DNA of 64,000 bases from Ceratorhiza oryzae-sativae (taxonomy: Eukaryota > Basidiomycota > Agaricomycetes > Cantharellales > Ceratobasidiaceae): NCBI GenBank assembly GCA_030998015.1, contig JARWMV010000234.1:1550001-1614000 (forward strand), written 5' to 3'. The position numbers and the translations under genes were made by a program. Below are positions 1-11,415 of the stretch, in pieces. Positions within the stretch are counted from its first letter, which is position 1. Each line of letters opens with the position of its first letter. Under the pieces are notes generated by a model that had not been told where the DNA came from, made no database searches, and saw nothing but the letters and a program-made list of their open reading frames with translations.

Positions 1-903
1 TTATGGCGTCGGTCTTGAACTAGGCAGAATGCAAATCTTTTCCTGGCTTTAGTGGCGAATAATCAACTCCAATTCATTTGGGGGTGGTGTTGGGCTCGAA
101 TTCGCGCGAAGAGTATGGAGAAAACGTTGGCGCGTGGGGGGGGGTATTTTTCGCGGTTGGAGACAAGCGGAAAAGCAAGTCCCTGTGATGTTCTGCCTGG
201 TGTGTCTCGCCGCGAGGTTTTCTGATGCTATCTCGACCAGCGCCAAAGCTTGGAAATGTTCAGCGTCATCTGGCTCGGGAGGTACCGAACGACTTGGGCG
301 GCAAAGTATGTAAATCCTGTGGGCTGCTCGAGCGTGCAGAGTCGCGACGAGCTAGATAGCAGCCCCTTGACAAGATGGATAGATGCTAGGGCTAGCTCGG
401 TGGCGCGACCAATCACGTGTGATAACGGTCTCATGCTGATCAGGGCCACGTCGCGCTCGCCAGAACATGTTGAAGTGGGATGGGCGGCTAGAGCGCGAGC
501 GATTGCCACGGCCCATATTGGGACTCGGCAACTGCGTCACAGTGGCACCGAGTGTGTTGTTGCGGCGTTTGCAGCGTCCGAAGCACAATACACGCCCGGA
601 TGACAGGTGGATGGATCGATACGGCGCTAGGGATAATGCCGATCAGCTCGATGCCTGTTATGGGGCGGCCAACGCGGGCCAAAGCGGCACAAACACGATC
701 GGGGGGCCTAATCAGGACAATAGCTGAGACAGACAATAGGCGTGGGGGATATAGAAGGGCGCGCCGGGCCTGGGTGTCGCGGTGTGATCCCTTGGGCCAT
801 CGCACTGTCACCCACACCCAACTGCTCAAGACTCCTGGGCCTGCCCGTCTCCACGAGGTACTAATAGCCCCGCTTCTCTGCTGCCCGCCCTCCCATCTCC
901 ACC
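1..903. other. Upstream region, no gene recognised
   Basis: Several overlapping open frames exist on both strands, but none shows a recognisable domain or a coherent intron pattern. The stretch is GC-rich and contains a run of nine or so G residues near 137-146. It probably holds the P450 promoter, but I see no clear TATA box close to the P450 start. Confidence 0.4.
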
Positions 904-3016
904 ATGCACGTTGCTGCGACACTGCTCGCTCTCGCCGCCCGCGCGGGCTGCCTGGTTGCATACACCGTCGCCGGCACCACATGCATCGGCCTTGCTCTCC
1001 TCGGCCCGTGGCTCGTCAAGTGCTTGGTGAGTGTTGTGTTTATTCATTTCGCTTCGACGCCAACCATATGGTCCCAGATCTGGCTCCCCTATAAAACATC
1101 CCTTAAGCATCTCCCGGGGCCAAAGCGCAGGGGTCTCTTTGTCCGAGATCTCAGCATATTCTGCGAGTGAGTATCCCGCCTCCACCCACTCTGTCGCCAT
1201 ACTCATCTCGCCCAGGACTGAAACTTCCAAAGAGTTCGCTGAGCGGCTCGTTCGCAAGTTTGGCCGCAACTTGCGCATCCAGGGCTTGGGCTACATGGAC
1301 GACCGCCTCGTTACATTCGACCCCGTCACCATCAACTACATGTGCGTCTATCCGATTGCCACCCCGCTTACAGGCGCTCATCCCACTTGAATATCTTTAG
1401 TCTCGGCCCAGCATCCGATCGCTTCACCAAGCCCATGCAGATGCGCCGCTACATCGCCAAGCGCACTGGTGGCGACACCACGCTCAAGGCCCTCTCCGTC
1501 TCTGAGGGCGCTGTCCACAACCGCCTCCGCAAGATCATGGCCCCTGCTTTTGCTCCCTCGACCATCAAGGGTCTCTCTCCCGTCTTCATCCGCAAGGCCA
1601 ACGAGCTCTGCGACACATGGCGCGCGGTTCTCTCCGACTCGGCACCCGTCGAAGCACCTGGTGTCGAGCTCAACGCTGATGGTTCCGTGGCTCTCGACGT
1701 CCACAACTGGCTAGGCCGGGCTACATTTGATATCATCGGATTAGCGGCCTTTGGATATTCGTTTGATTCCTTGAAGGATAACTCTAATGAGCTATTTGCT
1801 GCCTATATGCGCTTGCACGAGGTCACCAAGGAGGGTCCAACCTTGCGCGACAATTTGTGCCTGACAGCTCCCTGGCTTGAACGAGTTTGGGTAAGTCGCC
1901 CCGTGCCCCCAACTTGTGCTGGATGCTAACTGGAAGTCTAGCAAACCGACAACTCGAGGTTGATCGCCGATAGTGCCAAGGTCGTTGAGCGCACGAGCAA
2001 GATGCTCCTCGAGCAACGTCGTGCTACAGCCCCCGAAGGTGATGGCAAGAGCATCCTTGGCCTTCTTCTCCGCTGCAACCACAACGCCGCACCCGAGGAC
2101 CAGCTTTCCGACGAGGAGCTCCTCGCCCAGATTGACGGCTTCCTCCTCGCCGGCGCCGACTCGACTAGCATCGCCCTGGTCTGGGGCATGTATGCCCTCT
2201 CCCAGAACCCCGAGGTCCAAAAGGCTCTTCGCGCAGAGCTCAACGAGCTCAATCTCAGCGGCGAACACGACTTTGCGAGCGACTCGGGTATCGAGTGCGA
2301 CTATGCCGCCCCCGACCCCATCGCTCAGTTTACTGCCATCGACGCGCTTCCTCTCCTCGACCGCGTCGTGCGCGAGATCTTGAGGCTGTATACCCCTGTC
2401 CACAGCACGCTCCGCGCGGCCGAAGAAGACGATATTGTTCCGTTCACGGCCGATGCTCCCCCCCGCATGGAGGACGGGTCTGTCTCGCGTGCCGTTGTGA
2501 CCGGCAAGGCGGCCGATGGTTCGATTCGCACTGGTATTCGGGTCCGCAAGGGCGAGTTTATTCATTTGCCTTATGAGGGTATGAATACGGCGCGTGCTGT
2601 TTGGGGCGAGGACGCGCACGAGTTCAAGTGCGTATTGTTCTTTTCGGCTCTTTGTCGAGTCCAGTTGCTTATTGCTTCTTTTCTTTAGGCCTGACAGGTG
2701 GTTGAACCTGCCATCGACTGCCAAGAACAATATTGGTTTGGTTTCTGGTTTGATGACCTTTTCGGTCGGCCCTCATGTGAGTCTAGCTTTTTCTCTCTCT
2801 TTGAGATAGCGTTGACTGATTGCTGGCCTAAAGTCGTGCCCTGGCTCCCGACTGGCGATCGCCGAGATTAAAACTATATTGGCCCACGTCGTCTCTTCAT
2901 TCGAGTTTGAAGAGATTGCCAAAATCCTTCCGCATAACATGATGGTCGTCCGCCCGTGGGTCGATGACGAGTGGGAAAAGGGCCACCGACTTCCGCTCCG
3001 GGTTCGCGCATTATAA
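904..3016 (+). CDS. Cytochrome P450 monooxygenase
   Basis: Heme-thiolate monooxygenase, membrane anchored by a hydrophobic N-terminal segment (residues about 1-40), probably ER. A seven-exon model (904-1026, 1078-1166, 1216-1341, 1401-1890, 1942-2627, 2689-2776, 2834-3016) keeps frame and gives 594 residues, slightly long for a fungal P450. Visible landmarks in order: the proline hinge LPGPKR after the anchor; I-helix AGADSTS (oxygen-activating Asp/Thr-like site); the K-helix ExxR as REILR; a PERF-like KPDRW; and the heme-binding loop FSVGPHSCPG, in which the Cys is the axial ligand. The last intron interrupts that loop between His and Ser. Substrate cannot be deduced. The neighbour on the 3' side is HIS3, tail to tail, so there is no sign of a biosynthetic cluster. 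CYP family assignment needs a database search. Confidence 0.93.
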
Positions 3017-3385
3017 TTCACCAGACTATAATTGGATTGAATGGATCAGGCATTGGTTACACTGACTACACTCTTTTTTTTTTATATCTTCCTTTCTATC
3101 ACTCTTCTCATTCTTTATTCATTTTCATGTATGATTAGTAGATACACTTTGCTTTGTATACTGTACTTGTATCGGAAATCCATTATTCGTTTTCATCGCT
3201 CACTTTTGGCCGGAACGTGTGCGCGTGTGGGGATAGAGTTTTGCTGTGAGCCTTTTCTCTTTTTGTTCTTCCTCATGGGGCAAAGCCTTTGTTTGCGCGT
3301 TGCCTTTAGATCTACGCAGCCTAGACAATAATCTTCACAAGGAAACTGAGGGTTCAATGCGTGGTGTACAGAACGGCGAGGCACT

Positions 3386-4241
3386 CTAGAGCACGCCCTT
3401 GGTACTCGGAACGTCGTTTCCTCCCGTTCGCTCTATCGCTTCTCTGAGAGCAAGAGCCAGAGCTTTGAAGGCCGATTCGGATCTGACAAAAGCCATCAGT
3501 CCCTTTGCTCTCCAGCCTCGCCAACCGTTCACATACCGATGGTGGTCGTTTTCTCCGCGCAGACAGTCCACGTGCAGAGTTATCCCGGCCGCCACGGCGA
3601 ACGAGTGGAACACATGCGGGATCATCTCGCACGACAGGTCCCCGATCTTTTCTCTCTTCAACCCCAGATCAGTCACGCAATACGGCCGGGAGGATATATC
3701 GACTACGGCGCGGGACAGTGCCTGGTATGGTTGTGTGAGTTTTGTGAATGTGGGTTAGGGAAAAGGGTGGGATAGCATACATGCCTCGTCGAGGGGGGCG
3801 AAACCGGTTCCGTAGCGTCTGATTCCGCGAACTTCGCCTAGGGCTTCTCGGAATGCTTGTCCTAGTGCTAGAGCGCTGTCCTGTAATTAAGAGGTAATGA
3901 GGTAAGGTCATGGTTCGCGAACGAGGTAGAGTGGGTGCTTATCTGCAGTGTGGTGGTCGTCAATCCAAAGGTCGCCCTTGCACTTTAGTGTAAGACTCAT
4001 ATGTCCATGCTTTGCAAGCGCATGGTACATCTATCCTCGCATACAGAAAAAAACATATTCAATAGCTTGTCCAAGCCAACTCGAAACAAAATGCACATAC
4101 GTGATCCAAAAACCCGATCCCCGTCGACACTTCAATCACTTGCTTCTTCAACCCGGGATTACAGTCCAGTTCAATCTTGACGTCGATCTCCGTCTCGCTG
4201 GTTTTCCTCGACACGCTCGCGCTGCGCAACGATTCGGACAT
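3386..4241 (-). CDS. HIS3: Imidazoleglycerol-phosphate dehydratase (histidine biosynthesis)
   Basis: Converts imidazole glycerol phosphate to imidazole acetol phosphate, a late step of histidine synthesis. Reading from 4241, the first exon gives the family start [13 protein letters not shown] and STGIGFLDH. Exon 2 carries [12 protein letters not shown], the chelating DDHHTA and GDL. Later exons give [40 protein letters not shown] and the C-terminal [11 protein letters not shown]. Metal-binding His residues are visible in DHH. The junction after HHTA is abnormal: family members continue with Glu-Asp, but no GT donor lies at this point (the sequence reads GCAGATAAG) and the Glu codon cannot be formed by canonical splicing. 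The next intron fits a GC-AG type (GAG then GCATGT). I chose the inner Met at 4241 because it aligns with family N-termini; an in-frame Met lies six codons upstream. Confidence 0.88.
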
Positions 4242-4447
4242 GGTCGGGATCAGACACACAAAAAAAATGGGTGATAGACAGTGGCTATGCTAATCACGAG
4301 TGCTTCCGATTGGCATTTTACGAATTGGAGGGGTTCTGTCGGCTCGAATTTCCCGATTCAGCTTCTTGTGTCCGCGACCAACGTCTTCCTGGGCGTAGAG
4401 CGCATGACGAACAATGTGAAATGGGGAAGGGGAGGGCAGGGGGGGAA

Positions 4448-4454
4448 TATAAAA
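4448..4454 (+). promoter_or_regulatory. TATA box upstream of GH92 gene
   Basis: TATAAAA about 70 bp before the GH92 start codon at 4522, within the 280 bp that separates it from the divergent HIS3 start. The position fits a core promoter, though no transcript evidence is available. Confidence 0.45.
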
Positions 4455-4521
4455 TGATTCTTGGTTTCTTCCTCGAGTCGGTGTTTTTCGATTCATACGA
4501 CCTTCTCTGGGGAAGCGTGCG

Positions 4522-7500
4522 ATGTTGTGGACGGCTGTTGTGTTGTTCGCGGCGATTCGTGGTTGTTGGGCGGCGGATTTGGCCAAGTATGTCGACCCGT
4601 TGGTTGGAACGGAAGGAGCTATCCCAGGTGTAAGCTACAATACGTTCTTGTTTTAGCTCCTTACTTACCGTTTGGGATCAGAGCAGCCTCGGGGGCGGGA
4701 ACATGTTTCCGGTGAGTAGAGTGTTATTCATAAGAATGAATAGTGTTAGACAGCGGGTTCTGCATAGGGAGTAGCTCTACCATTCGGACAAGTCAAGATT
4801 GGAATTGACACCTCGGTTTTGAATCTCGACCAAGGAGGCATATCTAGTGCCAACAGTGGGTACACCCCTCGTGGAAATGCCACTGGGTTTTCTCTACTAC
4901 ACACCAGTGGAACTGGAGGGCGTAAGTGTCATATATCGGTGCCAAATATAGGATGTTTACCCCGCGTGCAGAGCCGAAATATGGTGTTGTCTCACAGATG
5001 CCGTTGCTTGGTTCATTAGAGGGTCAAGGGATCAACGTTGCGGATAACCGTACTTATTTGACCAACCGTACCAACGAGGTAACTACTACCCGGGGGGGCT
5101 TGAACTCGACTGAATTGGCATCTTAGGTTGCACAAGTGGGGTATTTTCGAACGACCTTTGCGACTACGGGTATCACAACAGAGGTATGGTCATATCCCGG
5201 GGCGTACGATCCAATATTGACACTGCCTAGTTGACGGCCTCGCAACATGCGGGAGCTCTGCACTACAGGTTCCCTCCTTCGGGTAATGGTACGGCTCACG
5301 TTCTTGTTGATTTGGCGCATGCGTTGCCTTCTGGAGGAGGCGGGTACATTGCTCAGCGATACATCAAAGGCGAGCTCGCGATTGATCCTGTTGGAGGTGG
5401 ATATACCGGCAGCGCCTGGTACGATCTTGGATGGAACCATGGAGAAGCCTGGCAGATATGTAAGTGCTATCATCATTGTTTCTGACAATTCATAGAACTG
5501 ACTTGATGTCTTTCAGACTTTTGCGGCAATTTCTCTAAACCACCCACAAGAGCTCGCACATTCTGGTCGCCGTACAATCACCTTGTGCCTCCATCCACTC
5601 CTCCTAGATTGTCTCCATATTACGAGATATACGCAGCCGACAACCTCGCTATTGGCGGACTTTTTTCGTGGGAGTATGATGGCACTCAAAGTCTCGAGCT
5701 CGAGAGTCGGGTTGGAGTGAGCTTTATCAGCGTCGAGAAAGCGTGAGTCTGTCGTATATCAACCTAGGATTAGATTGCTTAAACCTTTATAGCTGTCAGT
5801 TTGTAAAGGATGAGCTACCATGGACGCAGAGCTTCAATGCGACCGTACAATCTGTGAGGGATGTATGGAATACGTTCGTGAGGTCTTGTCATTTTGCGCT
5901 ATTTCCTGCTAAGTCTGCTATTAGGGAAATATTGTCTTCGATTACTGTGCCGGCTGAAAATGGGGCTACGAATGACACACTACTTGGTCTATTGTACACG
6001 CACCTCTGTACGCCGATTTGCGTTTCGGTCCACTCGGATGCTTACTCGCCTTTCAGACGGAACCGCTCTCATGCCTACGGACAGGACGGGCGAGAACCCT
6101 GGAAAGTGGAACTCCCAGGAGCCGTACTACGACGATTGGTATACAGTAAGTGATTTTGTGCCTAGTAAAACCGCGTTGACTCAGGGTTTATGATAGATGT
6201 GGGATAGTAAGTCTCTTGTAAACGGGGGACCTGGCTGATTTCTATCAGTCTTCCGATGCACAACGCCCTTTTATCATCTGGTTTATACGAATCGCTATGT
6301 CGAGATGCTCAGGTCGTTGATTGACACTTGGTACGCATTGAAACATGCCCAGGTTGTGTTGCATGACTCAAAATGATTCGACCCCAAGGCGATTCGATGG
6401 ATATCTCCCTGACGGACGAAGGTAAAGTGCCCTCATCTCACTTCGGAATGTAGGATGCTAATCGCCAAAAATTCATTATACAGTGGAAACCAAAACGGCC
6501 GCACTCAGGTTAGCTGCCATGGGTTATGGGAGACTGGCTAATTAAGATAATTTCGTATAGGGTGGCTCTGACGCAGACAACGTACTTGCTGATGCATATA
6601 TTAAAGGGTTAGACAAGGTAAAGGTTATCAATTGGAAGGATGCGTACAAGGCAGTGGTGAGCGAACCGCCCGTTATATAGGTAGGGGTGCCTGGGCACTG
6701 ATTAGCTACATCTACGTAGCAAAAGGATGCAGATGTAACTCCACGACGAAACATCGACTTTAATGCTTTTGATGGTGGCACCAAAGAGGGAAGGTGTGTT
6801 GAAGTCGGGGCGCTCTATATCTGAATCCAGTCATGACCTTGCGTCGGATAGAAATGCGCTTCCAGACTGGATTTCTCTTGGCTACATTACGACAGCATAT
6901 TCACGCTCCATCTCAAAGGGAGTAGAATATGCACAAATGATTTTGCCGCATATCTTCTTGCAAAGGGTCTTGGAAACAAGCAAGATGCCGAACGATACTT
7001 GCAGAGAGCCAAGTAGGTCATAAACTACCCGTTTCCGCAGATCGGCTGATCCTTCTTGACGCAAAGCAACTGGAAGAATTGTAAGGCTATAGCTTGGACG
7101 ATTCGACACATGATTTTTACCTTTGAATTTAGTCTGGAATCCAAATGCTACCGTGGACCTCGGGAGTGCAGGACTCGGTGTTCATAGGGGGTTTTTCGGC
7201 AGCAAATCTGCGCATGGTGTCTTTGACTCTTCCGTCAATGTGACGAATTGTGGGGGTTGTTCTTGGAGCGATGTGAGCGAAGGGCAGCAACCACCTCGCT
7301 AGTTCCTAACCAGCATAATCCTAGTTAACCTACGAAGGTCTTATATGGGAATATAGGTAAGTGCCTTGGGGAGCCACCTGCGCTATTCTTACATGGCTTA
7401 ATACAGCTTTAATATCCCTCATGATGCTGCCGCATTGATCAAACTCATGGGCGGCCCAGAGGCATTTGAGCGGCGCCTTGATGCGTCATTTGTCGAGGGA

Positions 7501-8330
7501 TTTAGTACTGGAGCAGGGCCAGCCAATACCGCCGGCACGTACGTCAGTTTGGCGTTCGACAAAACCTATGCTAAACTAATCTGAACACCCAGAGCATTGT
7601 TCAATCCTGGCAATGAGCCCTCTTTCCAGACGCCGTTCCTTTACAACTACATCAACGGGAAACAATACAAAACTGTTGAGAAAACGCGGTATATTATAAA
7701 CAGATGTAAGTTGCCCCATGTTTATGTGCCGGGTTGATCATCTCACAAGGCTTTCTACGCCATAGACTATAGCCTTGCCCGGTCAGGCATTCCGGGAAAT
7801 CAAGGTTTGTGCCACTAGAGTCCTAAAGAAAATAATTCCTTATCCCTCGTTAGACGCAGGAGCGATGGCAACATGGCTATTGTGGAATCTCCTAGGGTGA
7901 GTACACGGACTATGTGGACCTCTGGCGCTAGTCCTAAGTACCTCTGTAGCATATATCCTGTCACATCTCAGCCCTTGTATCTTATCTCGGCGCCTTTCTT
8001 CCGTGCAGTGGATGTTAGGCTGGGTACAACTGCGCCGACCTCGCCGTCCTACAAAAGCAAGATCTATCTACGAATCAGAGCGCCTAAACTCGATGCCACC
8101 AACATCTGTAAGCCCGCTTGTCTTATAGATCTTCTCTTCGTTCGTTAATATGGTCCGGCTTCAGACGTCCAAGGAGTGAAGGTCAATGGTCGGCCAATTA
8201 ACCGTTCGTTCATATTACACAGCGAGATTGTTAATGGGGGAACAATTGAATTTTCCATGGGCCCGAACGCCACAGCCTGGGACTCTGGAATGCTTCCGCC
8301 CTCGCTCTCCACCGGCTGGGTCACGCCTTA
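4522..8330 (+). CDS. Secreted GH92 alpha-1,2-mannosidase
   Basis: Glycoside hydrolase family 92 enzymes are calcium-dependent exo-mannosidases acting on N-glycan or mannan chains. The start at 4522 opens a signal peptide (LWTAVVLFAAIRGCWA) followed directly by the family N-terminus DLAKYVDPLVGT. Other landmarks in order: GGGNMFPGVALPFGQVKIG; GFSLLHTSGTGG; a beta-sandwich segment; LLYTHLY; an acidic-site region around DDWYT and WD; NRYVEMLRSLIDT; and a C-terminal beta-domain with YVQGVKVNGRPI ending in STGWVTP. The gene is cut by many short introns (well over ten), so exon edges in the middle (5.7-7.8 kb) are only approximate. Several NxT/NxS sites suit a glycosylated secreted protein. It lies beside two secreted AA7 oxidases, which is compatible with a carbohydrate-active neighbourhood, but HIS3 and the P450 argue against a dedicated cluster. 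Confidence 0.9.
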
Positions 8331-9048
8331 GTTTTTGAATGCTGTACTTTAGAGAAATAAATATCGAAGCAGCTTATGCAACTAGTTCGTGATGTAATGA
8401 TATGCCGGCTATTCGATTTCATAAAGGATATAAGCTCACTGGTGCGGCTCCAATGCGTCTCGACTTTAACGAGCGACGGCACTGACACACATGCACTGTC
8501 AAGTATTCTAGTGCCCCGGGTTGAAATCACCACCCCAACACGATCTTGGTTTCAAGTTGGTTGGTGGGACCCCACCCTTTTTCCCGCTGGCGGCGTTCCA
8601 GAGCTATATGGGTGTCGCCGTGCAGAGCGGCCGGCCTGGTGCTGTGCTAGGCCAATATCTTTCCTCCTGAAACTTGCAACCGATGGCTTGCGCTTCTCCG
8701 ACTAAATTGGTCTTCGATCGTGGTCTTTTGAACTGCACCCGGATCAAACCAGCACTAGTTCTATCTTTTGTGTATCCAAGGCCGATTGAGCGCATACTGC
8801 TAACACATGACCAAGTGCAATGTCCCCATCGATCCATAGGCTGTGTTCCCACTGGGTCCAAGTGTCGAGGGGTGAGCTCACGCATATGTTCTCCGTGAAC
8901 ATGTCGGGTCGAGTCGAGCGTGGACTGGGAATCCACGATTGATCTGTCTCGGAAGTGGCAATGCCCCACAGCCTCCGGCATACCCGTGCATTGGGCGACG
9001 CTGGATTCGGCTTCTTCACCCGGCCCTAGTCTCAAGTGACCCATCCGC
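8331..9048. other. Intergenic region before the first AA7 oxidase
   Basis: No coding sequence is recognised. It contains the GH92 3' flank and the upstream region of the AA7 oxidase starting at 9111. Short open frames on both strands show no domain. Confidence 0.4.
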
Positions 9049-9056
9049 TATAAATA
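9049..9056 (+). promoter_or_regulatory. TATA box of first AA7 oxidase
   Basis: TATAAATA lies 55 bp upstream of the start codon at 9111. The second copy has an equivalent element at 11351, so the arrangement was probably part of the duplicated unit or is common to the family. Confidence 0.55.
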
Positions 9057-9110
9057 CATCGTGACGAAGCCCAGCTTAACTCGTCCCCCTCTCCCTGGTT
9101 TTCCTTCACT

Positions 9111-10913
9111 ATGTGGGCCCGGGCTGCTTCGGTCGCACTCCTCGCTGTTGGGTGTGTTTCTGCGGCTATTGTCGATGTCGAACGCAGAGATACGTTCACC
9201 TCGTGTCTTCAGAACAGCGGCTCTGGTGGAACGATCGTTGTGCCAACGAGCTCTTCTTATGACTCATCGCGCGCCGCGTTCAACCAAAGGCTGAGTTATA
9301 AGCCTGCGGCTATCGCATACCCGTACGCCCATAATTGTCGCATTCGGGTGTTTAACTCATAGGGTCGAATAGAAAATCGGCTGCCGATGTTCAAAAATAC
9401 GTCAAATGCGCAGCCGCGAGCAAGATACCGGTAGTCGCACGTTCTGGTGGACATTCTTATGCCGCTTATGGTGTGCGTGTCATATTTTGCCTTTTATCTA
9501 AATACTAGGACTGATGGCTGCTCTTAGGTCGGCGGTCAAGACGGAGCACTTGTCGTTGACTTGAAGAACATGAAGTCACTGACTGTCGATTCGTCTGGCG
9601 TCGCCAAGATTCAAACGGGCAACCTCCTTGGAGATGTTGCCCAAGGGCTCTGGGACAATGGCCAGCGTGCTTTGCCCCACGGTACCTGCCCATACGTTGG
9701 AAGTGGGGTAAGTTCGTCACCCCTGTGATAGGTTTCCTATAATAATCCTCTGCTTTTCTCAGGGTCACACTGCATTCGGCGGCTATGGTCCCTTTTCCCG
9801 TGTTGGAGGCCTGCTTCAAGACCGCGTTACAGCGGCCGAAGTGGTACTCGCTAATGGCACACTGACTACGGCGTCGGCGACCCAAAATGGAGACCTGTTC
9901 TGGGCTTTACGTGGCGCCGGTGCATCTTATGGAATAGTGACCCAATGGACATTTGCGACACTCGCTGCACCTAAAACTGTTATAGGCTACTCTATCGACT
10001 TCAACACGGCGCTGAGTGGAAGCAAGATCGCAAGCTTGCTGGGCGCTTGGCAAACATTGGCTATTAATGCTCCCAAGGAGATGGCTATGATTGGTGTCGT
10101 CGGTCCCAATGGGGATGGCGGGCTTTATTTGCAGGTAGGCGTTCGATTTCAAGCCTTGTAGCAAATAGCAACTAATCTGTTTACCAAGTTTACTGGCGAT
10201 TACTATGGCACCAAGTCTGCCTTTAACTCAGCTACTGCCAACTGGGCTAGCAAACTCAGCCCTGGCAAGATTACTGCCAAAACCTACAACTGGTACGACT
10301 CGCTTGTCGCTACAGACGGAGCACTTTCGACCAAAAACGCCGAGCCGAAGGACACGTTCTTTGCCAAGTCACTCTTTACGAAGACTGCGGTGACATCCAG
10401 TCAATGGACAAGCTTTTTGAACTATTTGGTGTCCAAGGGTGCAAACAGCGATACCGATTGGTTTGTTGAGATTGACTGTGAGTGACTATACCGTCTCTGT
10501 TAAATTGTCTGTTGAAGCGCGGTTCGTTTGTAGTATACGGTGGGCCATCAAGGATGCAGGCACAGACTCCACGTCCTTTGCCCATCGTGATGCTATTCTC
10601 TCCTTCCAGCTCTACGCAAGCTCGAAGAACTACAAGCCTCCCTATCCATCTGACGGTATCTCGTTCGTCAATGGCATGCTCAACGCCCTGGATCCTAACC
10701 CACAGGCAGCATGTATGCGCATTTATATCTCTTTCCCCGGGTTCCTAGCTAATAATTCCCCCAACAGACGTTAATTATGTCGACCCAACGTTGACCGCCT
10801 CTCAATGGAAAAATCAATACTATGGCTCGCATTACTCCCGCCTTACGTCAATTAAACGATCGGTCGATCCAAATAATGTGTTTAGATTCCCTCAGTCTAT
10901 TGGGTTGTCATAA
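9111..10913 (+). CDS. Secreted FAD-linked oxidase, berberine-bridge/AA7 type (copy 1)
   Basis: FAD-dependent oxidase of the berberine bridge enzyme-like family (CAZy AA7 includes gluco-oligosaccharide and chito-oligosaccharide oxidases). It has a signal peptide at residues 1-18. The PCMH FAD-binding domain shows [13 protein letters not shown] (His for the 8-alpha-histidyl bond) and [19 protein letters not shown] (Cys for the 6-S-cysteinyl bond), so bicovalent FAD is predicted. The C-terminal BBE domain shows VNYVDPTL and [10 protein letters not shown]. Exons 9111-9322, 9373-9472, 9528-9707, 9763-10134, 10189-10477, 10534-10712 and 10768-10913 match copy 2 in length one by one, except exon 6, which is 179 rather than 180 nt. 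The missing base lies near GGTGGGCC at about 10541. An earlier AG acceptor ending at about 10516 could restore the frame but gives unrelated residues in place of YGG. Sequencing error, real frameshift or alternative acceptor remain open. Confidence 0.88.
10653..10853 (+). repeat. Near-identical 3' block shared by AA7 copies (copy 1 side)
   Basis: From the codons for DGISFVNG through the last intron (10713-10767, 55 nt) to the exon encoding SRL, this block matches 12979-13179 with only a few mismatches. The intron itself is identical in the two copies by eye. Other introns of the two genes do not align at all, so this block was homogenised separately. Confidence 0.8.
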
Positions 10914-11350
10914 CGGGTTTTCTCGCTTTTCGCGCGCCTAAAGCCGCATATTTCCAAGTACACTCTCACGCACGTTTGGTGATGTTTTATGATGGACTTT
11001 ATCGTTACATTGGACATTTATTTTACCGGCTCAATCCCACCCTAGTAGGCTGTAATCGAGAAGAAAAGATGCGTGAATGCAGCACTACTTCCCTGGGCGC
11101 CATCGCTGCTCCTTCGAATCGCTGCCCCTTCGTCGCTTCTTCGTTGACCATGGCCTCTTCCACTTTTAGTTATCAAGCAACTTCAGGGCTGCGGGGAAGA
11201 GCTTACTGATGCTATATTCGTAGACTACGAACCCACTATTGATCCAACCCTAGATATGTTGGTCCACCAGCCTCGGGCCTCCGCAAATGAGAATCATCTT
11301 CGGCAGTTGGCTGCTATGTTGACGCGACGCCTCTGAACAGCTGGCGGCCG

Positions 11351-11357
11351 TATAAAT
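11351..11357 (+). promoter_or_regulatory. TATA box of second AA7 oxidase
   Basis: TATAAAT lies 59 bp upstream of the start codon at 11416, similar in spacing to the element of copy 1. Confidence 0.5.
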
Positions 11358-11415
11358 GCGTTTCTACAAAGGTGGAATATCATCCATCTCATCCTGTCTT
11401 TTACTCCCATATCTC

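Noticed and set aside
488..1094. Long overlapping open frames on both strands upstream of the P450
   Set aside because: They overlap each other, show no domain, and arise easily in GC-rich sequence.
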